Shown here: piece by piece, positions 26,013-35,741 of the stretch
Numbering within the stretch: the first letter of the stretch is position 1
How the letters are laid out: every line of letters begins with the position of its first letter
Source of the DNA: Sinomonas gamaensis
GTDB taxonomy: Bacteria > Actinomycetota > Actinomycetes > Actinomycetales > Micrococcaceae
Assembly (NCBI RefSeq): GCF_005876955.1
Contig: NZ_SSCL01000020.1
Span: forward strand, 1 to 55,667
Direction: 5' to 3'
Length of the DNA: 55,667 bases
Made by a program: the position numbers and the translations under genes
Notes under the pieces: generated by a model
Database searches by the model: none
Seen by the model: only the letters and a program-made list of their open reading frames with translations
What the model was told of the DNA's origin: nothing

Positions 26013-26053
26013 ACATGCACAATGTACGAGTGAACTAAAGGGGCAGCAGGCGG

Positions 26054-26575
26054 ATGAAGACCCTCCAGGTGGCCGGCGCAGCGGTAGGGGCCGTCCTGCT
26101 CTTGGCCGGCTGCGGCCAAACTGGCAATTCAGCGACATCTGGAAACCCTCCGACCGCATCGGCCCCTTCTTCAGCCGGAAAGACCGCGGCCTCTCCGTCC
26201 GCAACTGCTACATCCGCATCGAGTCCATCACCTACGAAGCCGAACCCGATGGACATCAGGGTCGTCAACCTGCCTTCGTTGAAGAGTCGCTTCGTTGCTG
26301 CTGGGGGAGTGTGCCCAAATATGACGAGAGTGGAAATGAGTCCGAACGCCCTCCCTCTGGAGGGCGGCGACTGCGGTTCGGGCACCCACCTGTACTTCTT
26401 CGACGTTCCAAGCAAGGTCGATCGGTGGCTTGCGAACAACGAGGATCTGGCGAAGGAAACCGGGGACAGGACTCCTGTCGTCTATGGTCCAGGCTGGATT
26501 GTCCAGTCGCCGCTGGCACCCCAAGTCGCGGACGCAATGGTGGGGGCGCTCGTGCCTGACCCCACTCGCTATTAG
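26054..26575 (+). CDS. Lipoprotein
   Basis: 173 residues with signal peptide and lipobox (GAAVGAVLLLAGC), a long Ser/Thr/Pro/Ala linker to about residue 64, and a compact domain with two cysteines (GGVCPNMTR; EGGDCGSGTHLYFFDVPS) ending GALVPDPTRY. It should be anchored at the outer face of the membrane. Function unknown. It is the second lipoprotein with this linker-plus-domain plan in the accessory region (other at 20507). Confidence 0.7.
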   Translation: MKTLQVAGAAVGAVLLLAGCGQTGNSATSGNPPTASAPSSAGKTAASPSATATSASSPSPTKPNPMDIRVVNLPSLKSRFVAAGGVCPNMTRVEMSPNALPLEGGDCGSGTHLYFFDVPSKVDRWLANNEDLAKETGDRTPVVYGPGWIVQSPLAPQVADAMVGALVPDPTRY

Positions 26576-26785
26576 GGAGCTCGCAACTCCGGCACCTGCC
26601 CTCTAGGCATGCACGGGGCGGCTCGGTTACTTCGACCCGCGCATCGATGCTCCCAGCGCCGATGACCGGGCGGCTATCGAGAAGCTAATCCGGAAGCGCG
26701 CCCTCGACGCGGCCTGAGAGTGGCAGGTCAGCCTACGCATGGCCGGGGGCTGACCGCCGTCCCCGTGCTTCGTGAGGAATCCGCC

Positions 26786-26992
26786 GTGCCTTTCAACCCG
26801 AGCTACGCCGTCGCCGCCCTCATCACGGTGGCGATCTTCGCCGCCCTGTTCGTCGTCGTCCGGGTCGCCGCCTACCGCGCCCGCTAGGATGCCCTTGCCC
26901 GTCGCGCCGAGCTCGTCACCGAACGCACCGAAGTCCCGCGCGGCCGGTTCATCACAGGCGGGCCCGAGGTCGAGCAGTTCGACGCCGCCTGA
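26786..26992 (+). pseudogene. Small membrane protein gene split by an in-frame TAG
   Basis: GTG 26786 opens VPFNPSYAVAALITVAIFAALFVVVRVAAYRAR, a single membrane helix, then TAG at 26885-26887. The same frame goes on as DALARRAELVTERTEVPRGRF and ends at a TGA at 26992. The continuation is clearly protein-like, so this was one gene of about 68 codons. The truncated 33-residue helix may still be made. From 26576 to 26785 I see nothing. Confidence 0.5.
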
Positions 26993-27057
26993 CCCAGGGA
27001 ACGGCATCCCCGCCGTCCGCGCACATGGGCTCCTGAACCGAACCCCGAAGGAGCACG

Positions 27058-27315
27058 ATGGACCAACTCAAATCCCTGGTAGAGCAGATCGCCGGCAACC
27101 CTTCCGGGGTGGCCATGGGCGTCCTGGGTTCCGTCGCGGTCGGCGTGTTCATCAACAAGATCCTGAAGTTCTTCATCGCCCTCTCGGAAGACCTCGAGGC
27201 GAACATCGTCGAGTCCCTGTCGTCACGATCGCTGTCGCCACGGCGCCGCCCTGCACAGCGGCTCGGTTCCCGGCGACCCCGCCTAGCAGCAAGGGGCTGG
27301 ACCCGCCGCCGCTGA
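27058..27315 (+). CDS. Hypothetical small membrane-associated protein, C-terminus doubtful
   Basis: Up to 85 residues from ATG 27058 with GAAGGAGC before it. MDQLKSLVEQIAGNPSGVAMGVLGSVAVGVFINKILKFFIALSEDLEANIVESL looks genuine and has one hydrophobic helix. After that the sequence turns to Arg/Pro-rich (RSLSPRRRPAQRLGSRRP...), while another frame (TIAVATAP...LTISATHTAAVREAVVASPE) looks better, so a frameshift near 27220 is likely. Confidence 0.5.
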   Translation: MDQLKSLVEQIAGNPSGVAMGVLGSVAVGVFINKILKFFIALSEDLEANIVESLSSRSLSPRRRPAQRLGSRRPRLAARGWTRRR

Positions 27316-27424
27316 CCATCTCGGCGACGCACACGGCTGCCGTTCGGGAAGCCGTTGTCGCGTCGCCGGAGGTTGCCTCTCCCGCACACATGGGTAACAC
27401 CAACGAATGAAGGAGGCACCGGAG

Positions 27425-27670
27425 ATGGCGGTCGAGAGCAGAGACCACGGCTACAGCCAGAGCGTGCAGCAGGGGGACCGCCTGGACGGCACTGAATCCG
27501 GCCACGGCTCCGGGTTCGGTCTCGGGCTCATGCGCTACTACGAGGAACGGCAATTCATGTCGCCCGAAGAGCGAAACCGGCCGCTGCCGGAGCTGCCCCG
27601 CTCAACTCGCCCCGAGATCCAGGCGATCGCCAAGGCAGAGATCGACCGGCTCTTCGGACGCGCCGCCTGA
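27425..27670 (+). CDS. Hypothetical protein
   Basis: 81 residues from ATG 27425 (MAVESRDHGYSQSVQQGDRL...); ATG 27407 is an alternative start, but AAGGAGG lies between the two and favours the later one. Ends STRPEIQAIAKAEIDRLFGRAA, a probable helix. Unknown family, soluble. A CACACATGG motif stands 32 bases before the start. Confidence 0.55.
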   Translation: MAVESRDHGYSQSVQQGDRLDGTESGHGSGFGLGLMRYYEERQFMSPEERNRPLPELPRSTRPEIQAIAKAEIDRLFGRAA

Positions 27671-27715
27671 CCCTGACCTCCGCGCGCGCCCATCGCCAGG
27701 CGCTAGCGTGACTGC

Positions 27716-28369
27716 ATGGAGTCCCTCGAGACCCTCTGGCCCGCCTATGGTCTCCGCCTGACCACACCGCGGCTGGTTCTCCGCCCCATCCGCGACGACG
27801 ACATCCCGGCCTTCGTCGAGGCCGCCGCCTCGGGCATCTACGAGAACCGCGACGGGCACATCCCCTTCCCCGCCGACTGGGCCCACGCGCCCGACATGGC
27901 CTCGAACAGCGCCCGCTGGATCTGGGAGCACCGCATCCAGGCCAGCCCCAGCTCCTGGGTCATCATGTTCGGCGTATCCACCCGCGACGGCGAGTTCCTC
28001 GGCAGCCAGGATGTCGCCGCCAAGGATTTCCCCGCCCTCCGGACCATCAGCACCGGCTCATGGCTGCGCCGCAGTGCGCAAGGCCAAGGGCTGGGCAAGG
28101 AGATGCGCGCCGCCGTCCTCGTGTGGGCGTTCGATCATCTCGGCGCCGACCTCGCCATGACGAGCACCTACGACTGGAACTCACCGTCCATTGGGGTCAG
28201 CTCTGCACTCGGTTACGAGCCGAACGGCGAGGGCCGCCTGAAGAACTCGCTGGGCGTCGTCGAACGCGAGGTCCGGTATCGGCTCCCCAAGGAGCGGTTC
28301 CGCCGCCCCGACTGGGAGCTCGAAGTCGAGGGGCACGAGGCCGCAGCGGCCTTCCTCGGCGTCAGGTAG
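27716..28369 (+). CDS. GNAT family N-acetyltransferase
   Basis: 217 residues; LRLTTPRLVLRPIRDDDIPAFVEAAASG is the typical RimJ/RimL-type opening. The acetyl-CoA loop is RRSAQGQGLGKEMRAAVL (Q/R-x-x-G-x-G/A). DWNSPSIGVSSALGYEPNG is the family's conserved substrate-side segment. It should acetylate an amine on a small molecule or protein; the target is unknown. Intact, and likely cargo. Confidence 0.85.
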   Translation: MESLETLWPAYGLRLTTPRLVLRPIRDDDIPAFVEAAASGIYENRDGHIPFPADWAHAPDMASNSARWIWEHRIQASPSSWVIMFGVSTRDGEFLGSQDVAAKDFPALRTISTGSWLRRSAQGQGLGKEMRAAVLVWAFDHLGADLAMTSTYDWNSPSIGVSSALGYEPNGEGRLKNSLGVVEREVRYRLPKERFRRPDWELEVEGHEAAAAFLGVR

Positions 28370-28402
28370 AACATCATGCCGCTCACCCCTGGGGGGTCAG
28401 AC

Positions 28403-28890
28403 TCATCCGCACCAGATGTCCCCGGCCAGAAGCCTGTGCGCTTCTGCCCGCGCCTCCTTCTCGCTCAGCCCGGCATGTTCCAGATCCCGCACGAGCCTTC
28501 CCCACTGCTGGGAACCTGTTCTCGCCAGTGCCGGCTCTGATGGCGAGCCAGGTTCCGGGCCTTCTCCGTCGCCGGCAGGCGCGGCTTTGGAATGGCGATC
28601 TCGCGATCGGGAAGTGCGGTGGGTTCCGGGGGGCATAGCGGCCAGCCCTTTCTGCCCATCGATCTTCTCTGGCCTATGGGCGTCCAAGCCGCGCCGCCCC
28701 ACTGCTCGAGGGAGCGTTCTAAATATTCTCCACCCGGACCGTTCGATTTGACCCGCCAGAGATCGTCCGGCGCAAAGATCAGCGGGGACAGGGAAAGCGC
28801 CGATCGTCCTATGCCCTCTCCCTGGATCGGGCGCCAGTCGTACGCCGCCGCACGGGACAGCTTCTCGTCATCGAGGGAAAGGGGGTCCGG
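28403..28890 (-). pseudogene. Possible broken minus-strand gene
   Basis: One frame reads LSLDDEKLSRAAAYDWRPIQ and LSLSPLIFAPDDLWRVKSNG then YLERSLEQWGGAAW (about 28890-28690). A different frame gives a good C-terminus, GSQQWGRLVRDLEHAGLSEKEARAEAHRLLAGDIW, ending at 28403. They may be one frameshifted gene; no family is recognised and the join is unclear. Otherwise 28370-28960 is without a supportable gene. Confidence 0.3.
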
Positions 28891-28960
28891 AATGCACGAC
28901 GGTCGGGGTGTAGCAGCGGCGATGGAGGCCGCACGGGCCTGAGGACTCGCCGCCTCTTGT

Positions 28961-29182
28961 CTATGTTGTGCCGTCCCGATCTTGGCGTGCGCGGACGTAC
29001 AGGAGGCGGCCGAATTCAACGATGACGAACACGACGACAAAGATCGCGATGGAACCGGCGAGGTGCGGATCGCCTAGCGGCGTTGTCATCAAGGCGACAA
29101 AGACTCCCGAAGCGACTGCCCACAGGATATTGAGGGTCCACCTCGGGTTCTCGTTCGCCAGCCTTTGCTTTGGCTTGTCCAT
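28961..29182 (-). CDS. Small two-helix membrane protein
   Basis: 73 residues from MDKPKQRLANENPRWTLNILW. It has two membrane segments (LNILWAVASGVFVALMTT and AGSIAIFVVVFVIVEFGRLLYV) and a charged tail. Its start codon overlaps the stop of the secreted protein gene upstream, so the two are translationally coupled and may form a membrane/extracellular pair. Confidence 0.6.
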   Translation of the reverse strand: MDKPKQRLANENPRWTLNILWAVASGVFVALMTTPLGDPHLAGSIAIFVVVFVIVEFGRLLYVRARQDRDGTT

Positions 29183-29673
29183 CAGTTGGATTCCTTGACG
29201 AAGAAGTTGCTCGCCTTTCGCACCCAGTTGCCCGAGGCATCGTTGCTCAGGGAGAGCGGGGTGGTGTTCGGCACGACCAGCCAAGCCTCTTCGGTTCGGT
29301 CAGAGTTCCCGACCCTTGCACCGGACCGCAGTCCGTACGAGCCGAAGGTGTTCATGGAGGCGCACCCCATCTGCTGGCCCCTGCCGCCTGAATCAACTGC
29401 AGCCACACAGATCAAGTCGCTGCCCTTGACGAGCGCGAAGTATTCGAATGCGCTGCCGCTGCCGAGGAACCGGGAGCTTCCGAGGTCTACGCCTACAGCC
29501 CCAAAGGTCTTCGCCGCTGAAGGCGGCAACCGGTCCGATGGCTGCTGGGCTGAGGCCATCGCGGGCACGATGTCAGTGGGTACTGTGATCTGGTGTCCTC
29601 CTGGGGCAGACGCTGAGACTGAGGACAGGCCTGCGAGGATGATCAGTGCCGCCGATAGCACCTGCCACTTCAT
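29182..29673 (-). CDS. Secreted hypothetical protein
   Basis: 163 residues from MKWQVLSAALIILAGLSSVSASAPG: a clear signal peptide with likely cleavage after Ala-Ser-Ala and no lipobox. The mature part is beta-rich with two cysteines (DLICVAAVDSG; QQMGCASMN) and ends FFVKESN. GGGGGAGTGG precedes the ATG. The longer frame up to 29919 is Arg-rich noise. It is coupled to the small membrane protein. Confidence 0.65.
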   Translation of the reverse strand: MKWQVLSAALIILAGLSSVSASAPGGHQITVPTDIVPAMASAQQPSDRLPPSAAKTFGAVGVDLGSSRFLGSGSAFEYFALVKGSDLICVAAVDSGGRGQQMGCASMNTFGSYGLRSGARVGNSDRTEEAWLVVPNTTPLSLSNDASGNWVRKASNFFVKESN

Positions 29674-29843
29674 CTTCCACTCCCCCAGAGAAGACCCACG
29701 TTGTGAAGTTCGTGAGCGTAGCTCGAATTGGACCGATTGGACAATATCTGTAGCAGCGAGCACGACGGCAGGCCATTCTCGTCGTCGTCGTCGTCGTCGA
29801 ATCGCACCACGGACCGGGCACGTCACTGCTTGGGTCCGCACAC

Positions 29844-30083
29844 ATGGTTTCCATGCAGAAGCTGACCTCCCATCTGGACCTCGCCACGGCCTCCGTCGCG
29901 CACCTCGTCTCGCAGGCATCGCACGACACCTCGTCCGGCGTCTTCGACATGATCGCCCGCTGGGTCGCGCACGCCGCCCTCTGGCGCATCATGGGCTCGC
30001 TCGGTCTGCCCGCGGCGATCGCCGTCGGCGTCGCAGCCGTCCTGTTCATGGTGCACCGCAGCCGGCGCCGGAACCGAGGCTGA
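29844..30083 (+). CDS. Small membrane protein
   Basis: 79 residues (MVSMQKLTSHLDLATAS...), or 76 from ATG 29853. One or two helices: an amphipathic segment, then IMGSLGLPAAIAVGVAAVLFMV followed by HRSRRRNRG. The start overlaps a CACACATGG motif at 29839-29847, as at 53729 and 52856. Unknown role; holin-like size, but that is only a guess. Confidence 0.55.
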   Translation: MVSMQKLTSHLDLATASVAHLVSQASHDTSSGVFDMIARWVAHAALWRIMGSLGLPAAIAVGVAAVLFMVHRSRRRNRG

Positions 30084-30121
30084 GGCCAGCCCCGGGGCCC
30101 CAGCAGGAAGGGGATTCGTCC

Positions 30122-30427
30122 TCAGGTGTAGCGAGGGTCGTGCGTAGCCGCAGCTGCCCAGCCCCGCCCAAATGCCGCGTCGGCGAACGACTGGAGGGTG
30201 CGCCCGAGCATTCCCCTGGCCGCAATCTCCCGCTGCTGCTGGAGCCACTGCCCCAGCAGCGCCTCGTGCCGATCGGACGATTGGCCGTCGGGGAACCTCC
30301 CGGTGGCTTGGCCGAAGGCGCGCACGTGCTGGACCATCGACAGGAACGGCAGATCGGCCCGTCGGCCCTCGCCGGGGGTCATCCCCGACATCTGGCGCGC
30401 GAGGTCCTGATAGAACCGCTCATCCAT
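30122..30427 (-). CDS. Short helicase-associated-like protein
   Basis: 101 residues from ATG 30427: MDERFYQDLARQMSGMTP... . The segment LPFLSMVQHVRAFGQATGRFPDGQ...LLGQWLQQQREIAARGML resembles one HA repeat (aromatic, G-x-x-P, then W-L-x-x-Q-R) like the protein at 14987-15442. No catalytic domain. It marks the right edge of the accessory segment. Confidence 0.5.
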   Translation of the reverse strand: MDERFYQDLARQMSGMTPGEGRRADLPFLSMVQHVRAFGQATGRFPDGQSSDRHEALLGQWLQQQREIAARGMLGRTLQSFADAAFGRGWAAAATHDPRYT

Positions 30428-30577
30428 TGCGCCCCCCTTATCTCCAGCCATCACCGTGGTGCCCGGCCCGTGTCGCCCACATCAACTCTGCCGGTTGCTC
30501 TCCCCGCCGGTCATGAGTGCCGGGTACTCGACTTCTACCAGGCCCCTACCCCCAGTACTCATGTAGATTGCCAAGCT

Positions 30578-30598
30578 ACTTGGTCCTTGTGACCAAGT
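30578..30598. promoter_or_regulatory. Inverted repeat at accessory/PTS junction
   Basis: ACTTGGTC, a five-base CTTGT spacer, and GACCAAGT pair perfectly. This lies in the 308-base non-coding gap between the HA-like gene and ptsH. It could be an operator or the stem of a terminator for ptsH. I see nothing else in 30428-30735. Confidence 0.35.
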
Positions 30599-30735
30599 TG
30601 TGAACCCCGTTATGCCGCGGCTGCGGGCGCCCACTAGCGGCGCAGTTCTGCCATCGAAGATGGTCCTTTTCTCGCTCTCGAGCCCTGCGCGGAGATGAGA
30701 CGGTGCTCGCCGAGGGGGGACTCCTCCTCCAGCGT

Positions 30736-31014
30736 TTAGGAGGCGTCCAGGTCGCTCTCGACGAGTGCGGCGAGCCTTGCTAAGGCGTCTTCGGCTCCAG
30801 GCCCTTCGGCGCGCAGCACCACCTTGTCGCCGTTGCCGGCGCCAAGCGTCATGAGGGAGAGGATGCTGGAGGCGTCGAGGGCCTCATCCTCTGGTGCGCC
30901 GTGCATGGCGATGGTCACCTCGAGGTCGAGCTCGGCGGCGGCTTCGGCGAAGATCGCGGCGGGTCGTGCGTGCAGGCCGGAGGCGCTGGCGACTACGGCG
31001 GTGCGTTCGGGCAT
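30736..31014 (-). CDS. ptsH: HPr phosphocarrier protein
   Basis: 92 residues. ASASGLHARPAAIF places the phosphorylated His at position 15, and LDASSILSLMTLGAGNGD holds the conserved serine region (S49/S50). It passes phosphate from Enzyme I to the PTS EIIA. It is the last gene of the beta-glucoside operon and has AAGGAGAA before its ATG. Enzyme I is not in the window, so it must be elsewhere. Confidence 0.92.
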   Translation of the reverse strand: MPERTAVVASASGLHARPAAIFAEAAAELDLEVTIAMHGAPEDEALDASSILSLMTLGAGNGDKVVLRAEGPGAEDALARLAALVESDLDAS

Positions 31015-31117
31015 GGGGTTCTCCTTGTGATTGTTGGATCCGCGGAACGGCTTGAGGATCGCGAAAAAAGACCTAGAATTCGGCTTGGCCGACGGGTCTT
31101 GGCGATGCGGGCGGGGG

Positions 31118-31966
31118 TCAGCTCATGGCGCTCACGTCCGCCACCAGCCGGGCCACGTGCAGCGCAAGGTAGGCCACTTCGTCCCGGGTGAGAGAGGCGT
31201 CCAGGCCCATCTCCAGCAGGTACTGGATCTTCGCCGCGCACACGACCGCTTCCGGGCGGCTTTCGGTGATGGCATCGACCAGGACGGTGGATTCCTCTGA
31301 GATCTGCTTCCCGGATGCGACCCGGCTGAAGAGGTAGCGCAGGTGGGTCACGAAGCGGGCCGCGTTCATGGACTGCTGGTCCACGGTGATCCCGAAAGTC
31401 CTGTCGACGAGGGCGAACGCCTGTGCGATCACCTCGGTCATCTGCATGGCCTTGTCCACCCCGGGGGTGGCGAACTGGGCGTTGACGAAGTGCATGGCCA
31501 GCGCGACGGCCTCGTCGGGGTGCAGGCGTACGCCGAGGGATGCGGCGATGAGCTCGAGTGCCTCGCGCCCGGTGGCGAGCTCCTTGGGGTAGAGCTGGGA
31601 GACCTCCCAGGCGAGCGGGAACTGCGCCGGGATGCCCTCCTGCTGGCGTTCGACGGCGAAGCCGAGGTGGTCCGCCAGCGGCACGACCAGGGCCTGGCTG
31701 ACGCGCAGTCCCAGCCGTTCCCCGGCGAGGGCGGCGACTTCGCCCGCGGCCTTCAGGCACTCCAGGGGGATGTCGTCCAGGAATCGGGAGAGCCGTTCCA
31801 GGTTGGCATTCTCCGCGGCGACGAAGACCTGGTCCGCGGCTTCGCGGAGGACCTCGTCGCCGGGCTTGCGGCCGTGGCCGAGGCCGCGTCCGATCACCAC
31901 GAGGTCCCGGCTGTCGTCGTCGACCGCGAGCACCGCGTTGTTGTTGAGCACGCGCTTGACCTGCAC
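31118..31966 (-). CDS. licT: BglG/LicT-family transcription antiterminator
   Basis: 282 residues: N-terminal CAT RNA-binding domain (MQVKRVLNNNAVLAVDDDSRDLVVIGRGLGHGRKPGD), then two PRD domains with the phosphorylatable histidines (for example ALAMHFVNAQF and YLALHVARLV). Unphosphorylated by the PTS when substrate is present, it binds a RAT hairpin and prevents termination. A matching RAT and terminator lie upstream of the operon at 35544-35617, so it should control its own operon. Confidence 0.92.
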   Translation of the reverse strand: MQVKRVLNNNAVLAVDDDSRDLVVIGRGLGHGRKPGDEVLREAADQVFVAAENANLERLSRFLDDIPLECLKAAGEVAALAGERLGLRVSQALVVPLADHLGFAVERQQEGIPAQFPLAWEVSQLYPKELATGREALELIAASLGVRLHPDEAVALAMHFVNAQFATPGVDKAMQMTEVIAQAFALVDRTFGITVDQQSMNAARFVTHLRYLFSRVASGKQISEESTVLVDAITESRPEAVVCAAKIQYLLEMGLDASLTRDEVAYLALHVARLVADVSAMS

Positions 31967-32053
31967 GACTCACCTTTCCTTCCTTCGAAAATCCACGGCG
32001 GCGGCGCGGGGCCGAACCCCGCGCCACCGGTGCCCGCAGCGCGGGCCCTGCCC

Positions 32054-33499
<1,446 letters not shown>

Positions 33500-35446
33500 T
33501 CAGCGCCCGACGGCGGCGATCGCCGAGCCCGCCGCGACCGTCCCGGCCTGAAGCTGTTCGACCGGGGCGTCCTTGGGGCCGTTGGTCACCACGACGAGGA
33601 CGGTGGCAGGGTGGCCGGCGGCCCTGATCGCCTCCAGGTCCGCGGTGACGAGCGGCTGGCCGGCCTCGACGCGGGCGCCCTTGGCCAGCGCCCCGTGGAA
33701 GCCCTCGCCCTTCATGGTCACGGTGTCGATGCCGACGTGGACCAGCACCTCGGCGCCGTCCTCGGTCTTGATGCCGAAGGCGTGGCCGGTGCTCATGGCC
33801 ACTGCCACGGTGCCGCTGACCGGGGAGGCGATCACGCTCTCGACCGGCTCCACGGCGATGCCCGGGCCCATGGCGCCGGAGGCGAACACCGGGTCCGCGA
33901 CCTCGGACAGTGGCACCACGGTGCCGGCGCAGGGCGCGGCGAGCTCCACGGTCTCGGTGCGGACCAGGGTGGCCACGCGGCCCTCCCCTCCGGCGGCGGC
34001 CTCGGAGGCGGTGGCGCGCGGGCCGGAGGGCAGCGAGGCGTCGGCCTCGGCTGCGGCGGCCTCCGCGGCGGGCTTTTCGAAGCGGAAGGACAGGAGGAAC
34101 GTCAGCGCGGCGGAGACGGCGGCGGAGATCACCAGGGCGATGATGATGTTGACCATGTTCTGCAGCGAGTTGTCGCCGATGTACAGCAGCACGGCGGGCA
34201 GGCCGGAGGAGCCGGTGGCGAAGCGGTGGGTCTGGGTCAGGCCCGCGTAGAGGCCGCCGGCGCCGCCGCCGATCATGGCCGCGATCAGCGGGTAGCGCTT
34301 GGGCAGGGCGATGCCGTAGAGGATCGGCTCGGTGATCCCCATCAGGCCGGTGATGCCGCCGGCGGTGGCGATCTGGCGGGTCTTGCGGTCGCGGGTGCGG
34401 AAGGCCACCACGAGGGAGGCGGCGCCCATGGCGATGTTGGAGACCAGGGCGCCGGGGCCGAAGATGCTCTCCTTGCCGGTCTGGGCCAGCTGGACCACGC
34501 CGAGCGGGGCGATGCCGTTGTGCAGGCCGAACATGACCATCACCGGCAGCGTGGCGCCGACCAGGAGGGCCGGCGCCCAGGCCGCGTTGGTGCTCAGGAA
34601 GGAGAAGAAGGAGCCCAGGTAGCCGCTGAGGATGCTGCCGATCGGGCCCAGGACGCCGAGGGCGAGCGTGCCCATGATCAGGAAGGTCAGCATGGGCACG
34701 AACACCAGGTTCACCGACTTCGGGATCACCCGCGTCAGGGCCCGCTCCACGTAGTACTGGGCGAAGATCACCAGGATGATCGGGATGACCGCCCCGGAGT
34801 AGTTCACCAGCGGGAACGGAAGGATGTCGAAGAACGTGACTGGGTCCTTCTTGCCCACCAGCGCCACCCAGTTGGGGTGCAGCATCATCGCCGCCACGGC
34901 GGCGGCGAGGATGGGGCTGATCTTCAGCTTCTGCGCTGCGCTGAAGGCCAGGAGCACCGGCAGGAAGTAGAACACAGCGTCGGCGAAGAGGTTCACCAGG
35001 GCGTAGGTCTGCGAGCCGGTGCTCACCACCTTCAGCACCACCAGCAGCGCCAGGAGCGCCTTGACCATGCCCGCGCCCGAGAGGGCCGGGATGAGCGGCT
35101 GGAAGACGCTGGAGACGAACTCGATCACCGCACTGCCGACGTTCGTCCGCTTCTTGACCTTGGCGGTGCCGCCGTCGGCCGAAGGGGTGGCGAGGCTGCC
35201 GAGCTCGCGCTCCACCTCGTCGAAGACGTCCTTGACGTGCATTCCCACGACCACCTGGAACACCCCGCCCTTGGAGAGGGTTTTGGCTATCCCGTCCGTG
35301 GCGTTCAGTTCGTCCACGGCGACGGCCGATTCGTCCTTCAGGACGAAGCGGAGCCGGGTCTGGCAGTGGTAGTACTCACTGATGTTGGCCCTCCCGCCAA
35401 CGAGCCGCACGATCTCCGCGGCCAGGGGAGCATATTGCCTGCTCAT
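33500..35446 (-). CDS. bglP: PTS beta-glucoside transporter EIIBCA
   Basis: 648 residues. The EIIB domain is first, with phospho-cysteine C28 in YYHCQTRLRF; the EIIC membrane domain spans about 105-460 with about ten hydrophobic segments and ITEPILYGIALP. After an Ala-rich linker comes EIIA, with active His570 in LVHVGIDTV. It imports and phosphorylates aryl- or alkyl-beta-glucosides. It is the first gene of the bglP-bglA-licT-ptsH operon, behind a RAT/terminator leader. Confidence 0.94.
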   Translation of the reverse strand: MSRQYAPLAAEIVRLVGGRANISEYYHCQTRLRFVLKDESAVAVDELNATDGIAKTLSKGGVFQVVVGMHVKDVFDEVERELGSLATPSADGGTAKVKKRTNVGSAVIEFVSSVFQPLIPALSGAGMVKALLALLVVLKVVSTGSQTYALVNLFADAVFYFLPVLLAFSAAQKLKISPILAAAVAAMMLHPNWVALVGKKDPVTFFDILPFPLVNYSGAVIPIILVIFAQYYVERALTRVIPKSVNLVFVPMLTFLIMGTLALGVLGPIGSILSGYLGSFFSFLSTNAAWAPALLVGATLPVMVMFGLHNGIAPLGVVQLAQTGKESIFGPGALVSNIAMGAASLVVAFRTRDRKTRQIATAGGITGLMGITEPILYGIALPKRYPLIAAMIGGGAGGLYAGLTQTHRFATGSSGLPAVLLYIGDNSLQNMVNIIIALVISAAVSAALTFLLSFRFEKPAAEAAAAEADASLPSGPRATASEAAAGGEGRVATLVRTETVELAAPCAGTVVPLSEVADPVFASGAMGPGIAVEPVESVIASPVSGTVAVAMSTGHAFGIKTEDGAEVLVHVGIDTVTMKGEGFHGALAKGARVEAGQPLVTADLEAIRAAGHPATVLVVVTNGPKDAPVEQLQAGTVAAGSAIAAVGR

Positions 35447-35543
35447 GATTTCCTCGCGTTCTCAGAACTGCCCGCGGCAGTCAGGTGAAGCAACGCGGCT
35501 AGGGGTTCCTGTGGGAGAGCGCGGGCTGCACTCCCGGGCGCAG

Positions 35544-35589
35544 AAAAGGCCCAAGCCGGTTGACCGATGACGGTCGAAGAGCTTGAGCC
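35544..35589 (-). terminator. Leader terminator of bgl operon
   Basis: On the minus strand GGCTCAAGC pairs with GCTTGGGCC (one G-U) and is followed by TTTT. A smaller GACCG/CGGTC hairpin sits in its loop. It lies about 100 bases before the bglP start and overlaps the RAT, which is the arrangement needed for antitermination. Confidence 0.8.
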
Positions 35590-35617
35590 TTGCCTCGCCC
35601 GCAGCGAGTTACATACC
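35587..35617 (-). promoter_or_regulatory. RAT antiterminator site for LicT/BglG
   Basis: The minus strand reads GGTATGTAACTCGCTGCGGG then CGAGGCAAGGC. It fits the RAT plan GGxTTGTTACTxx(loop)xxAGGCAAxACC: conserved ATGTAACT and GAGGCAAGG flank a CTCGC/GCGAG hairpin. Its 3' part shares bases with the terminator stem, so the two structures exclude each other. Binding by the operon's own LicT is inferred. Confidence 0.75.
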
Positions 35618-35741
35618 CAGGTCTCGAAAGAACCAGAACCGATTGTGGCAGGTGATGCCGGTCACGTCAAATGCGTCTCGCCTCAGGGGTGCACTGGCAG
35701 GGCCTTCCGTCCGCGTAGGGCAGGTTCCTAGGGTGGAGGGC

